A stretch of DNA of 20,015 nucleotides from Acidimicrobiaceae bacterium (GTDB lineage Bacteria; Actinomycetota; Acidimicrobiia; Acidimicrobiales; UBA8190). The stretch spans positions 313 through 20,327 of the forward strand of contig DMNK01000104.1 in the NCBI GenBank assembly GCA_003453695.1, in the 5' to 3' direction. This document shows positions 1-6,522 of the stretch, one piece after another. Every line of letters starts with the position of its first letter. Within the stretch, counting starts at the first letter, position 1. The position numbers were made by a program, and so were the translations under genes. The notes under the pieces were generated by a model. That model was not told where the DNA came from. It was given only the letters and a program-made list of their open reading frames with translations, and made no database searches.

Positions 1-464
1 TCGGTCAGGATCGCCGCCGAGTTGGCGATCAACATCGCCGCGCCGACTCCTTGGAAGACGCGGATGATGATCAGCCACCATCCCGCCGCCGGGCCGGTGA
101 GCCACGTCACCGTGAGCAACAGCGAGAAGACGGTGAAGACGAGGAAGCCCAGGTTGTACATCCGCACCCGACCGAAGATGTCCCCCAGTCGACCGAGGTT
201 GACGACGAGCACACTGGTGACGACGAGGAAGCTCAGGATCATCCACAGGAGGAAGAAGGTGTTGCCCGCCTTCAAGGGGTCGAGGTGGATCCCGCGGAAG
301 ATGTCGGGCAGCGAGATGAGCATGATCGAGCCGTCGATGGTGGCCATGAGCATGCCCATGGTCGTGTTGACGAGCGCCGACCACTTGTAGCTCCCGCCGG
401 GCGCCTCCCCTTCTGCGGCGCCCGGGGCAGCGGGGGACGGTGGGCCTGTCGCCTCAACCGCCAC
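1..464 (-). CDS. MFS transporter, DHA2 (EmrB/QacA) type, N-terminal part
   Basis: This is the N-terminal 154 residues or so of a major facilitator superfamily exporter; the rest lies beyond the left edge. The protein opens with a Pro/Ala-rich cytoplasmic tail. The first membrane segment then carries a motif of the MATIDGSIMLISLPDIF kind, typical of 14-TM drug:proton antiporters, and it is followed by motif A in the loop after TM2 (GRLGDIFGRVR) and two further hydrophobic segments. The GTG start at 464-462 was chosen because GGGGAG lies 5 bases upstream and an in-frame stop lies about 45 bases upstream. The substrate cannot be told from this fragment. A perfect 16-bp dyad at 503-518, just upstream, suggests repressor control. 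Family assignment is firm; drug export is inferred from the family. Confidence 0.85.
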   Translation of the reverse strand, partial: MAVEATGPPSPAAPGAAEGEAPGGSYKWSALVNTTMGMLMATIDGSIMLISLPDIFRGIHLDPLKAGNTFFLLWMILSFLVVTSVLVVNLGRLGDIFGRVRMYNLGFLVFTVFSLLLTVTWLTGPAAGWWLIIIRVFQGVGAAMLIANSAAILT

Positions 465-676
465 GCCGGCTCCCCGCCGAGAGGGGGGCACCGGGAGCGC
501 TATTGACGTTCACGTCAACTGCCATCTCAGGGGTCATCGTAGCCGCGGCTCGCCAAGGCCCGGCGGGTGGCGGACCCTCGACGACGAGGGTCTCGAGATT
601 TCAGGTGGCGACGGCGGTGCTCAAGGCAGCGGTGCGTGGCGGCGGTCCCGCCGGTGGGGGAGAACGAGCAGGCGGG
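465..676. other. Intergenic region between MFS exporter and Cys/His protein gene
   Basis: These 212 bases hold the palindrome at 503-518 and a possible minus-strand -10 box at 536-541. I see no convincing gene: the short reading frames here lack ribosome binding sites and recognisable protein features. Confidence 0.5.
503..518. promoter_or_regulatory. Perfect palindromic operator candidate upstream of the MFS gene
   Basis: The sequence TTGACGTTCACGTCAA is a perfect inverted repeat with 7-bp arms (TTGACGT / ACGTCAA) around a 2-bp centre. It lies 39 bases upstream of the MFS start codon. On the minus strand a TACGAT hexamer at 541-536 could be the -10 box, which would put the dyad just downstream of the transcription start, a classic repressor position. 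The binding protein is unknown. The in-window TetR, PadR and ArsR regulators each have a different candidate site beside their own genes. Confidence 0.55.
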
Positions 677-934
677 TCAGGCCGCGGTCTTCCGCCGACC
701 CCTCGAGGGACGCGCCAGCCGGTTGGCGGGTTCGTTCTGTGTCGGGGACGGTGAACGGAAATTCATGAGACTGGCGTCGAAGTCATGGACGGCGCAGCGG
801 TCGCGGCTGTTGTAGATGGAGAGCCGGGTGTCGCAGCCCTCCGCTTCACAGGTGCGGCCGGCCAGAAAGGCGACGACTCGGCCCCGCTCTTTGCCGAGGA
901 TCTCGCCTCCGATGCTCTCCAGGCTCATCGTCAT
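677..934 (-). CDS. Small putative zinc-binding protein (C-x4-C-x12-C-x2-H)
   Basis: This 85-residue protein has three cysteines and a histidine (C29, C34, C47, H50) in a C-x4-C-x12-C-x2-H arrangement, compatible with one tetrahedral zinc site. The block between them reads CDTRLSIYNSRDRC. The tail from about residue 55 is Ser/Pro- then Arg-rich and probably disordered. The ATG at 934-932 has a very good Shine-Dalgarno sequence (GGGAGG, 8 bases upstream), which with the ordered Cys/His block supports a real gene. I have seen similar short actinobacterial proteins but know no assigned function; RNA or DNA binding is possible. A DosR-like dyad at 1050-1063 lies upstream at a promoter-like distance from a TAGGTT box. 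Confidence 0.75.
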   Translation of the reverse strand: MTMSLESIGGEILGKERGRVVAFLAGRTCEAEGCDTRLSIYNSRDRCAVHDFDASLMNFRSPSPTQNEPANRLARPSRGRRKTAA

Positions 935-1020
935 CGCAGCGCCTCCCGAGGACGGCCCTGCGGGCTCCCGGGCGCCCTCAGGCCGACGGGCGCACGACCG
1001 CAGTTGCTGCCACTGAGGTG

Positions 1021-1063
1021 AACCTAAGGAAGCCGGCCGGGTTGATCCAGAGCCGAAAGTCCC
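1021..1063 (-). promoter_or_regulatory. Candidate promoter with DosR/DevR-like box for the Cys/His protein gene
   Basis: Read on the minus strand, GGGACTTTCGGCTC (1063-1050) resembles the DosR/DevR box core GGGACTTTAGTCCC: the first eight bases are identical and three of the remaining six match. A TAGGTT hexamer at 1026-1021 could be the -10 box. With a start site near 1014 the box would be centred near -42, the usual DosR activator position. It overlaps no coding sequence. The match is by eye; the right half-site is weak. Confidence 0.4.
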
Positions 1064-1078
1064 AACGAAAGTCGCCCT

Positions 1079-1600
1079 TCAGCCAGCCGAGTCTCCCTTG
1101 TAGACGGCAGGCGGGCCCTCCTGGCGACCGAATTCGGGCTCGAAGGCCGCCGAGAAGGCCTCGAAGCGTCTCTTCCAGGCGCCGGGTTCCGGACGGGTCC
1201 CGGCCAGGCGATCCAGGCAGTCCTCCCAGCCGGCGGCGTTGCGGGCGGCAGCCGAAGCGGGCAACTCGTCCACCAGCACCAACCGGGTGCCCCCATCTTC
1301 GTCCGAGAGCTCGAAGCGCAGCGTCTCCTCGCCCCACGTGAAGGCGAGCGCCCGGGGCTCGTCGACCACCAGGACCTCCCCGGTGAGCGTCAGGTCGATG
1401 ACCTCGGGCGGGAACACGAAGGTGATGGCCGCGCCTGCGGCCCACGTGCCGCCCGCCACCTCGACGTCGCATGGGAACCACGATCGGAGTTGCTGGCGAT
1501 CGGTCAGCGCCTGCCACACCGTGGCCGGCGGATCTGCGAGGTGTCGTTCCACACGCACGGCAGCGCCGTCACCTGTGCGCTGCACCCTGGTATCACTCAC
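1079..1600 (-). CDS. SRPBCC / AHSA1-family protein
   Basis: This 173-residue protein belongs to the START-like SRPBCC superfamily, AHSA1 branch. The fold is a helix-grip with a hydrophobic ligand pocket. Visible family hallmarks are the N-terminal VERHLADPPATVWQALTD, the LRSWF motif, the central TWGEETLRFEL strand followed by DGGTRLVLVDEL, and the C-terminal helix with AGWEDCLDRL. The GTG start at 1600-1598 overlaps the stop of the upstream arsR-type gene by 4 bases (GTGA), so the two are translationally coupled; a longer frame reaching 1663 exists but lies inside the ArsR gene. ArsR plus AHSA1 pairs are common in actinobacteria. Ligand and role are unknown; a stress or small-hydrophobic-molecule response is inference. 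Confidence 0.9.
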   Translation of the reverse strand: MSDTRVQRTGDGAAVRVERHLADPPATVWQALTDRQQLRSWFPCDVEVAGGTWAAGAAITFVFPPEVIDLTLTGEVLVVDEPRALAFTWGEETLRFELSDEDGGTRLVLVDELPASAAARNAAGWEDCLDRLAGTRPEPGAWKRRFEAFSAAFEPEFGRQEGPPAVYKGDSAG

Positions 1601-1923
1601 TTCGGCTTCCTCCTCCTCCGTCGTTCGAGATGGACCTCGAGCCGGTCGAGGTGCGCCTCCCACAGTTCGCGGTACCCGCCGAGCCAGGCGTCCAGCTCCG
1701 CCAGCGGCTGGGGACGGATGCGGTACATCCGCCGCTGGGCGTCGGTTCGGGTCTCCACCAGTCCGGCTTCGCGCAGGACCCGCAGGTGCTTGGACACGGC
1801 CGGCTGGCTCAGGTCGAGTTGGTCGACCAGTGCACCGACGGGCTGCTCCCCCCAGCGCAGCAGGTCGAGGATGGCCCGACGGTGGGGTTCTGCCAGGACC
1901 TGCATGGTGGCGCCGGCCGACAC
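1597..1923 (-). CDS. ArsR-family winged-helix transcriptional regulator
   Basis: This 108-residue DNA-binding repressor shows the canonical ArsR layout: MQVLAEPHRRAILDLL near the N-terminus, then the helix-turn-helix (GALVDQLDLSQPAVSKHLRVLREAGLV), then the beta wing (ETRTDAQRRMYRI). The metal-binding ELCVCDL box of true ArsR/SmtB sensors is absent; this is the metal-independent kind that accompanies SRPBCC proteins. The GTG at 1923 is preferred over an ATG at 1905 because a TTGACA (1959-1954) and CATACT (1935-1930) promoter ends exactly 6 bases before it, indicating a leaderless transcript starting at the GTG. An inverted repeat over that promoter suggests autorepression. The gene overlaps the downstream AHSA1 gene by 4 bases. 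Confidence 0.92.
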   Translation of the reverse strand: MSAGATMQVLAEPHRRAILDLLRWGEQPVGALVDQLDLSQPAVSKHLRVLREAGLVETRTDAQRRMYRIRPQPLAELDAWLGGYRELWEAHLDRLEVHLERRRRRKPK

Positions 1924-1929
1924 CAGGCT

Positions 1930-1967
1930 AGTATGCTTGAATAGTTATATGCGTGTCAAGAAATACT
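1930..1967 (-). promoter_or_regulatory. ArsR promoter with overlapping inverted-repeat operator
   Basis: The minus-strand promoter has a perfect -35 (TTGACA, 1959-1954), an 18-base spacer and a -10 of CATACT (1935-1930), in an AT-rich island that stands out from the GC-rich surroundings. An inverted repeat, AGTATGCTTGA (1930-1940) against TCAAGAAATACT (1956-1967), matches except for the one- or two-base interior between its two blocks, and it covers both promoter boxes. This is the geometry expected for an ArsR-type autorepressor. The predicted start site coincides with the GTG start codon. Confidence 0.65.
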
Positions 1968-1978
1968 GAGCCAGAGCC

Positions 1979-2782
1979 TCACGGCTTGAGCAACTGGGCG
2001 AACCGGCGCGAGGTGACGGCCAGTCCCACGCCGCCCATGGCGAGCAGGTACAGGGCATGGCCCACGAGTACCCACGACAAGGCACCGGCGTCGAGCCCGC
2101 GCACGAGCACCACACCCTGGTAAAGCGGGGTGAGGCGGACCACCAGCTGCAGCCACCCCGCGTAGACGGTGAGGGGATAGAAGGTTGCCGAGAACAGAAA
2201 GAGCGGGAGCATGGCCAGCGCAATGCGGTCGAAGTCCTGCCAGGTGCGCATGTACGAGGTGGCGGCCATCCCCGCCGCCGAGAAGGCGAAGCCGATGAGT
2301 ACCGCCGCGGGATAGCACAGCACCGCCCAAGGGCTGAGCACGTATCCCAATGCCGCCATGACGACCAGGAAGGCGCCCGAATACAGCCCGGCGCGCATGA
2401 GCGTCCACACCAGCTCGCCGAGCGCCACGTCGGACACGCCGAGCGGCGTCGCCAGCACGGCGTCGTAGACCTTCGTGATCTTGAGCTTGAAGAAGATGTT
2501 GAACGTGGCGTCGAACAGGGCTCCGTTCATGGCCGAAGCGGCGAGCATCCCGGGGGCGACGAAGGCGGTGTAGGGCACCACCTGGGCACCGACGTGGAAG
2601 CGGCCGACGAGATGCGAGAGGCCCAAGCCGATGGAAAGCAGGTAGAAGAAGGGCTCGAAGAAGCCGGTCACGAGGAACACCCAGCCGCGCCGGTAGACGA
2701 GCACGTTGCGCTCCACCAGACGCAGGGAGCGCCTCCCGCCCAACAACGACACCGGCGTCAGGCGGAGAGCGATTCCGCTCAT
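1979..2782 (-). CDS. ABC-2 type exporter permease (NodJ/DrrB-like), second permease
   Basis: This 267-residue inner-membrane permease of the ABC-2 superfamily is the last gene of a three-gene exporter operon. Six hydrophobic segments are visible. The cytoplasmic loop contains FDATFNIFFKLKITKVYDAVLATPLGVSDVALGELVW, the signature region shared with NodJ/DrrB permeases, which couples to the ATPase. The ATG at 2782 was chosen because it overlaps the preceding permease's stop by 4 bases (ATGA); the open frame continues much further upstream but only as antisense noise inside the previous gene. Substrate is unknown; lipids, oligosaccharides or antibiotics are typical for the family. Confidence 0.92.
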   Translation of the reverse strand: MSGIALRLTPVSLLGGRRSLRLVERNVLVYRRGWVFLVTGFFEPFFYLLSIGLGLSHLVGRFHVGAQVVPYTAFVAPGMLAASAMNGALFDATFNIFFKLKITKVYDAVLATPLGVSDVALGELVWTLMRAGLYSGAFLVVMAALGYVLSPWAVLCYPAAVLIGFAFSAAGMAATSYMRTWQDFDRIALAMLPLFLFSATFYPLTVYAGWLQLVVRLTPLYQGVVLVRGLDAGALSWVLVGHALYLLAMGGVGLAVTSRRFAQLLKP

Positions 2783-3603
2783 ACGACCAGCCTCGTCCGG
2801 TACGTCCGCTGCGCCGCCCACAACCCGAGGACGGCCAGTGCCGCCAGATAGAGGGCGTGCAGGACGTCGAGGACGGGGTGGAGCTGTCCGAGCGCCAGGT
2901 CGCGGCACAAGGTGACTCCGTGGTAGAGGGGCGTGGCGTAGGCGAGGTACTGGAGCCACTGGGGGAGCTGGCTCACAGGAAAGAAGGTGCCGGAGAACAG
3001 GAACAGCGGGATGAGCACCATCCGGTAGATGGTGGAGAAGGCGGTGTCGGTCTCCTGGGTGGCGGCATAGGCGGCGATCGGGGTGGCGAAGGCCAGCCCG
3101 GTGAGCACCGCCGCCGGGATGGCGAGGATCGCCCAGGGGGACAGGACGGTGCCGAAGGCGGCCATGACCGCCACGTAGATGACGGTCACGGTCAAGAGCC
3201 GCACGGCGATCCAACCCATGTGGCCCAGCAGCACGTCGAGCAGGCGGAGCGGGCTGGCGAGCTGGGCGTAGTAGGTGCGCATCCACTTGATCGCCGCCAT
3301 GACCGGGTACGTGGCGTCGTTGCCGCCGATCTGCATGGCCGTGGATGCCAGCAACCCTGGTGCGAGGAAGACGATGTAGCGGACCTGGTCGACATGGTGG
3401 GCGTGATTGTCGACCAGAGAACCGAGCCCGACCCCGAGCGCGGCCAGGTACAGGACCGGGTACAGGAAGCTCGTGGTGATCGATCCGCGCCAGGTGCGCT
3501 TGTACTGGTAGGCCCAGTAACGCAGCGCCCGCAACGAGGGAGGCTCCTGCGGGCCGCGCGCCACGTGCATGCCTGGTGTCTCGACGCCGAATGCCGTGGT
3601 CAT
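2779..3603 (-). CDS. ABC-2 type exporter permease (NodJ/DrrB-like), first permease
   Basis: This 274-residue permease has a soluble N-terminal stretch of about 30 residues, then six predicted membrane segments. The loop NDATYPVMAAIKWMRTYYAQLASPLRLLDVLLGHMGW corresponds to the ATPase-coupling region of ABC-2 permeases, and LFLFSGTFFPVSQLPQWLQYLAYATPLYHGVTLCRDL near the C-terminus is the conserved LFLFSGTFYP-type block. It is homologous to but clearly diverged from the permease encoded next, so the pair probably forms a heterodimer. Start and stop overlap both neighbours by 4 bases, giving tight translational coupling. Confidence 0.92.
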   Translation of the reverse strand: MTTAFGVETPGMHVARGPQEPPSLRALRYWAYQYKRTWRGSITTSFLYPVLYLAALGVGLGSLVDNHAHHVDQVRYIVFLAPGLLASTAMQIGGNDATYPVMAAIKWMRTYYAQLASPLRLLDVLLGHMGWIAVRLLTVTVIYVAVMAAFGTVLSPWAILAIPAAVLTGLAFATPIAAYAATQETDTAFSTIYRMVLIPLFLFSGTFFPVSQLPQWLQYLAYATPLYHGVTLCRDLALGQLHPVLDVLHALYLAALAVLGLWAAQRTYRTRLVV

Positions 3604-4568
3604 TCCACCAGGCTCCGTCCCGTCAGGTAGAGGAACACGTCCTCGAGGCTGGACCGGCGCACCAGGGTGCGGTCGGGGGCCATGCCGGTCCGCCGCACCT
3701 CCTCGACCAACGCCTCGCCGTCGTCGGTGTAGAGCAGGAGGCGGTCGGGGAGGACCTCGTGTCGGCTGGCCAGGCCGTCGAGGCGGCCGGCCGCCGACGC
3801 GTAGTCACCGCTGGCGAAGCGGAGCTCCACCACTTCTCGGGTCGAGTACCGGTCGATGAGCAGGTGGGGAGGGCCCTCCGCCACGATACGGGCGTTGTCC
3901 ATGATGACCAGCCGGTCGCACAGCTGTTCGGCCTCGTCCATGTAGTGCGTGGTGACGACTTGGGTCACGCCCTGCTGCTTGAGACGGTAGAGGCGGTCCC
4001 ACACCAGGTGCCGAGCCTGCGGGTCGAGGCCTGTCGTCGGCTCGTCCAAGATGAGCAGCTCGGGATTGGAGACGAGCGCCCGGGCGATGGTGAGGCGCCG
4101 CTTCATGCCTCCCGAGAGAGGCTCGACCCGTTCGTGGGCGCGTTCGGCCAGCTGGATGAACTCGAGCAGCTGCTTGGCCCGGTCCCGTATCTCGTGCCGC
4201 GGCAGGTCGAAGTAGCGGCCGTAGACCACCAGGTTGTCGAACACCGTCAGCTGCAGGTCGAGCGTGTCCTCCTGGGGAACGAGACCGATCCGGCGGCGGA
4301 TGGCCGGGCCGTCCGTCTCGGGGTCCAAGCCGAACACGCGCAGGGTGCCGGAGGTGACCGGCGACATGCACGAGATCATGCGCATGGTCGAGGTCTTGCC
4401 CGCCCCGTTGGGCCCGAGGAATCCGAAGGACTCCCCGGGGGCGATCTCGAAGTCGACGGCGTCGACGGCGGTGAAGGCCCCGAAGCGCTTGGTCAGCTGG
4501 CGCGCCTCCACCAGCGGTGCCGGGCCGGCATCGGACCGGAGACGCGTGGGGTCGGCTGTCTCGGGCAC
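3600..4568 (-). CDS. ABC exporter ATP-binding protein (DrrA/NodI type)
   Basis: This 322-residue ATPase powers the exporter formed with the two downstream permeases. All nucleotide-binding elements are intact: Walker A GPNGAGKT (residues 52-59), Q-loop VPQED (97-101), signature LSGGMKRR (151-158), Walker B LLILDEPT (171-178), D-loop GLDP and switch His208 (TTH). The roughly 80-residue C-terminal extension ending LEDVFLYLTGRSL is the DrrA-like regulatory domain. The GTG at 4568 is the called start although no good ribosome binding site precedes it. A TAGCGT hexamer 9 bases upstream would give a leader of only 2-3 bases. The length fits DrrA-type ATPases. Confidence 0.93.
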   Translation of the reverse strand: MPETADPTRLRSDAGPAPLVEARQLTKRFGAFTAVDAVDFEIAPGESFGFLGPNGAGKTSTMRMISCMSPVTSGTLRVFGLDPETDGPAIRRRIGLVPQEDTLDLQLTVFDNLVVYGRYFDLPRHEIRDRAKQLLEFIQLAERAHERVEPLSGGMKRRLTIARALVSNPELLILDEPTTGLDPQARHLVWDRLYRLKQQGVTQVVTTHYMDEAEQLCDRLVIMDNARIVAEGPPHLLIDRYSTREVVELRFASGDYASAAGRLDGLASRHEVLPDRLLLYTDDGEALVEEVRRTGMAPDRTLVRRSSLEDVFLYLTGRSLVE

Positions 4569-4710
4569 AGCCGCCCAACGCTACCGGCGCCGGCGACCCA
4601 CGATCCTCGTCCCGCCCACTTCGCTCCTGGCGGACGCGCACCGGTGATCCGGTGCACGCTCCCGAGGACCCAGGGGCAAGGTCCGTGCCCGCAGTTGGGG
4701 CCTTCGGTAG

Positions 4711-4724
4711 GGGAACTTGGTCCC
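4711..4724 (+). promoter_or_regulatory. DosR/DevR-like dyad upstream of the BON gene
   Basis: GGGAACTTGGTCCC has the 5-4-5 dyad layout of the DosR box core GGGACTTTAGTCCC and shares 11 of 14 bases. The flanks extend the symmetry (TAGGG on the left, CCCTA on the right). It sits about 150 bases upstream of the BON-domain gene. It also contains a GGAAC that could be an ECF-sigma -35 element, so the reading is not unique. Confidence 0.35.
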
Positions 4725-4728
4725 TAGT

Positions 4729-4745
4729 GGAGGTACACGACCTCC
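4729..4745. repeat. Small perfect dyad GGAGGT / ACCTCC
   Basis: GGAGGTACACGACCTCC is a perfect 6-bp inverted repeat with a 5-base centre, placed 5 bases after the DosR-like dyad. It could be an operator for another regulator, or an RNA hairpin that hides a Shine-Dalgarno-like GGAGG. Neither is demonstrated. Confidence 0.35.
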
Positions 4746-4874
4746 TGGGACGGATGGTCAAGGCCCCGACTCCGGCTGCCGGCTCCGGAGAGGCACTGGA
4801 GCGGGAGCTTGCCCGCCCCGGCGATTAGGAGAGCCACCACGAAAGCGTCGAACCAAAGCGAATCGAGGTCACCC

Positions 4875-5325
4875 ATGTCCATCCGTCGTCGTGTTCTGCT
4901 CGTCACCGGGTCGTTGCTCGGGATCGGGGTCGCCATCCTCGAGAGCACGTCCGCAGGACGGCGGCTGCGGCAACTGGCCGCCCCAGCTGGCCCGGACTGC
5001 CCGGTACCAGGGCGGACGGATCGAGGGGTTCCGCTACCGGTTGGCGGGCCGCCACCCGGATCCCGCCGTCACCGACGGCGTCCTCGCCGACAGGATCCGC
5101 TCCACTCTGGGGCCTCTCGAGCACCGACTCGACATCCCCCGGATACACGTCTTGGCGTGTGGGCACGACGTCATGCTGCACGGAGACGTCGACGACGCCC
5201 GACATGCACGGGAGTTGGTGGCGGCCGTGGCCGCCGTGCCCGGCGTCGCCCATGTCGATTCCCATCTGCGGGTGGGCCTGATTCCGGGAGACAGCCGGCC
5301 GTCGGAAGGCGGAGCGCGCCACTAA
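4875..5325 (+). pseudogene. BON-domain membrane-anchored protein, frameshifted by one base
   Basis: The ATG at 4875 (GAGGT 5 bases upstream) starts MSIRRRVLLVTGSLLGIGVA, a basic N-terminus and membrane anchor that continues as AGRRLRQLAA in that frame. The downstream frame, offset by one base, carries ARYQGGRIEGFRYRLAG followed by a BON domain: VLADRIRSTLGPLE, then RIHVLACGHDVMLHGDV, then ARELVAAVAAVPGVAHVDSHLRV. Dropping one C from the CCCC run at 4981-4984 joins the two parts into a continuous protein of about 149 residues. BON domains bind phospholipid or envelope surfaces and occur in stress proteins. A homopolymer of this kind is a usual place for a sequencing error, so the gene may be intact in the organism. 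It lies 13 bases before the DUF2332 gene, probably in one transcript. Confidence 0.75.
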
Positions 5326-5338
5326 CGTCGCCTTCGAT

Positions 5339-6412
5339 ATGGCGGAGGTGATCGAGCAGCGCGACGAGCTGGCCGCTCTGTGGGAGTGGTTCGCAGGCAC
5401 CCTGCTCCCCGACTACTCGCCGCTGTACACGCGCATCGCCGGGTCGGTGGCGCAGGACCGCGCCGTCCTGGACCTGGTGCGGGAGGCCCCGCCCGAGGCA
5501 CACATGCCGCTCGTGCTCCTGGCCGCCGTCCACTATCTGGTGCTCGGCGGTGTCGACCATCCGCTCGCCGCCGTCTACGCCGGGCGGAGCCGGCGAGACC
5601 CTGCGCCGCTCTTCCACGACCTGTGCATGCGGTACCGGCGGGAGGTCCTCGAGCTCATGTCCCGCCGGCGGGTCCAGACCAACGAGGTGGGGCGCAGTGC
5701 CCTCCTCGGCCCCGCTCTCACCCACATCACCCGGGCCCACGGCACCCCTCTACATCTGGTCGACGTCGGGGCGAGCGCCGGCCTCAACCTCTGCTGCGAC
5801 CGATACCTCCTCGACTACGGCGAGTGGGGACGTTCCGGCCCGCCCGGTGCCCCGGTCCACATCTCGTGCGAGGTACGGGGCGGGAACCCGCCCGTTGCGG
5901 CGCGGCTCGGCCCCATCTCGGCGCGGGTGGGCATCGACCTCGACCCCGTCGACGTGGACGATCCCGCCGACGTCCAGTGGCTGCTGGCCTGCGTCTGGCC
6001 CGACACGGGCCGGCTGGAGCGCACCCGTCGAGCCATCGACGTGGCCCGTCGCCAGCGCCCCCGGGTGGAGGGGGGAGACGCCGTCGAGGTGCTGCCCGCC
6101 GTGCTCGGGGACCTGCCGGCGGAGGGCGTGACGTGCGTGGTGACGACCTGGGTCATGGCCTACCTCTCCCCTGACAAGCGGGCCGGCTTCGTCGAGCTGC
6201 TCGCCGAGTGGGGCAATCGGCGCCCGGTGGTGTGGATATGCGGGGAGTCCGTCGGGGTCGTGGAGGCCTTGCGCGGTGTCGAGCCCGGCGAGTCCGGGGA
6301 TCCGGCCGCGGGCGAGGTGCTGACCGCGGTGTCCTTCCACGCCGGGTCGGTGGAGCCGAAGCTGCTGGCTCGAGTCCATCCCCACGGGCGCTGGCTCGAC
6401 TGGGAGGGCTGA
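5339..6412 (+). CDS. DUF2332 family protein, methyltransferase-like fold
   Basis: This 357-residue protein matches the DUF2332 family, common in actinobacteria and of unknown function. It begins with the typical LAALWEWFAGTLLPDYSPLYTRIAGSVAQD block and the QTNEVGRSALL motif (about residues 113-123). LHLVDVGASAGLNL (138-151) then resembles the glycine-rich AdoMet-binding loop of Rossmann methyltransferases. A later CVVTTWVMAYLSP segment looks like the strand-4 region of that fold. Methyltransferase activity is inference. The ATG at 5339 has no Shine-Dalgarno sequence; a TAACGT hexamer at 5323-5328 could give an almost leaderless start, or it could be read by coupling from the BON gene 13 bases upstream. 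Confidence 0.9.
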   Translation: MAEVIEQRDELAALWEWFAGTLLPDYSPLYTRIAGSVAQDRAVLDLVREAPPEAHMPLVLLAAVHYLVLGGVDHPLAAVYAGRSRRDPAPLFHDLCMRYRREVLELMSRRRVQTNEVGRSALLGPALTHITRAHGTPLHLVDVGASAGLNLCCDRYLLDYGEWGRSGPPGAPVHISCEVRGGNPPVAARLGPISARVGIDLDPVDVDDPADVQWLLACVWPDTGRLERTRRAIDVARRQRPRVEGGDAVEVLPAVLGDLPAEGVTCVVTTWVMAYLSPDKRAGFVELLAEWGNRRPVVWICGESVGVVEALRGVEPGESGDPAAGEVLTAVSFHAGSVEPKLLARVHPHGRWLDWEG

Positions 6413-6433
6413 CTGCCGCATGGGGCCGTAGTC

Positions 6434-6447
6434 GGGTCCTTCGACCC
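6434..6447 (+). promoter_or_regulatory. Perfect 5-4-5 dyad, DosR-like box or terminator hairpin
   Basis: GGGTCCTTCGACCC is a perfect inverted repeat (GGGTC / GACCC) around CTTC, the same 5-4-5 spacing as the DosR box. It sits 22 bases after the DUF2332 stop and 75 bases before the 53-residue membrane protein and nicotinate phosphoribosyltransferase genes. Two readings compete: an activator site for the downstream genes, or a short transcription terminator for DUF2332. It has no T-tract. Confidence 0.35.
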
Positions 6448-6522
6448 TGGTCGCCGCTGTCGTGAGGAGCGCACCATCACCACCATCCCGGACACGGCCG
6501 GGAGGGGCTGGAGGAGCGTGAC

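Larger units (their letters stand above)
4569..4874. other. Divergent intergenic region between ABC operon and BON gene
   Basis: These 306 bases separate two divergently transcribed units and contain no convincing gene. They hold a possible minus-strand -10 for the ABC ATPase (TAGCGT, 4583-4578), a DosR-like dyad at 4711-4724 and a perfect small dyad at 4729-4745. A ribosome binding site for the plus-strand gene (GAGG at 4865-4868) lies at the right end. Confidence 0.6.

Noticed and set aside
1601..1663. Longer start for the AHSA1 gene at 1663
   Set aside because: It would lie inside the ArsR coding region; the GTG at 1600 overlaps the ArsR stop by 4 bases, the usual coupled arrangement.
4717..4980. 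Apparent N-terminal extension of the BON frame upstream of the frameshift
   Set aside because: It reads through non-coding spacer and is Pro/Arg/Ser-rich; the real N-terminus is the membrane anchor starting at 4875 in the adjacent frame.
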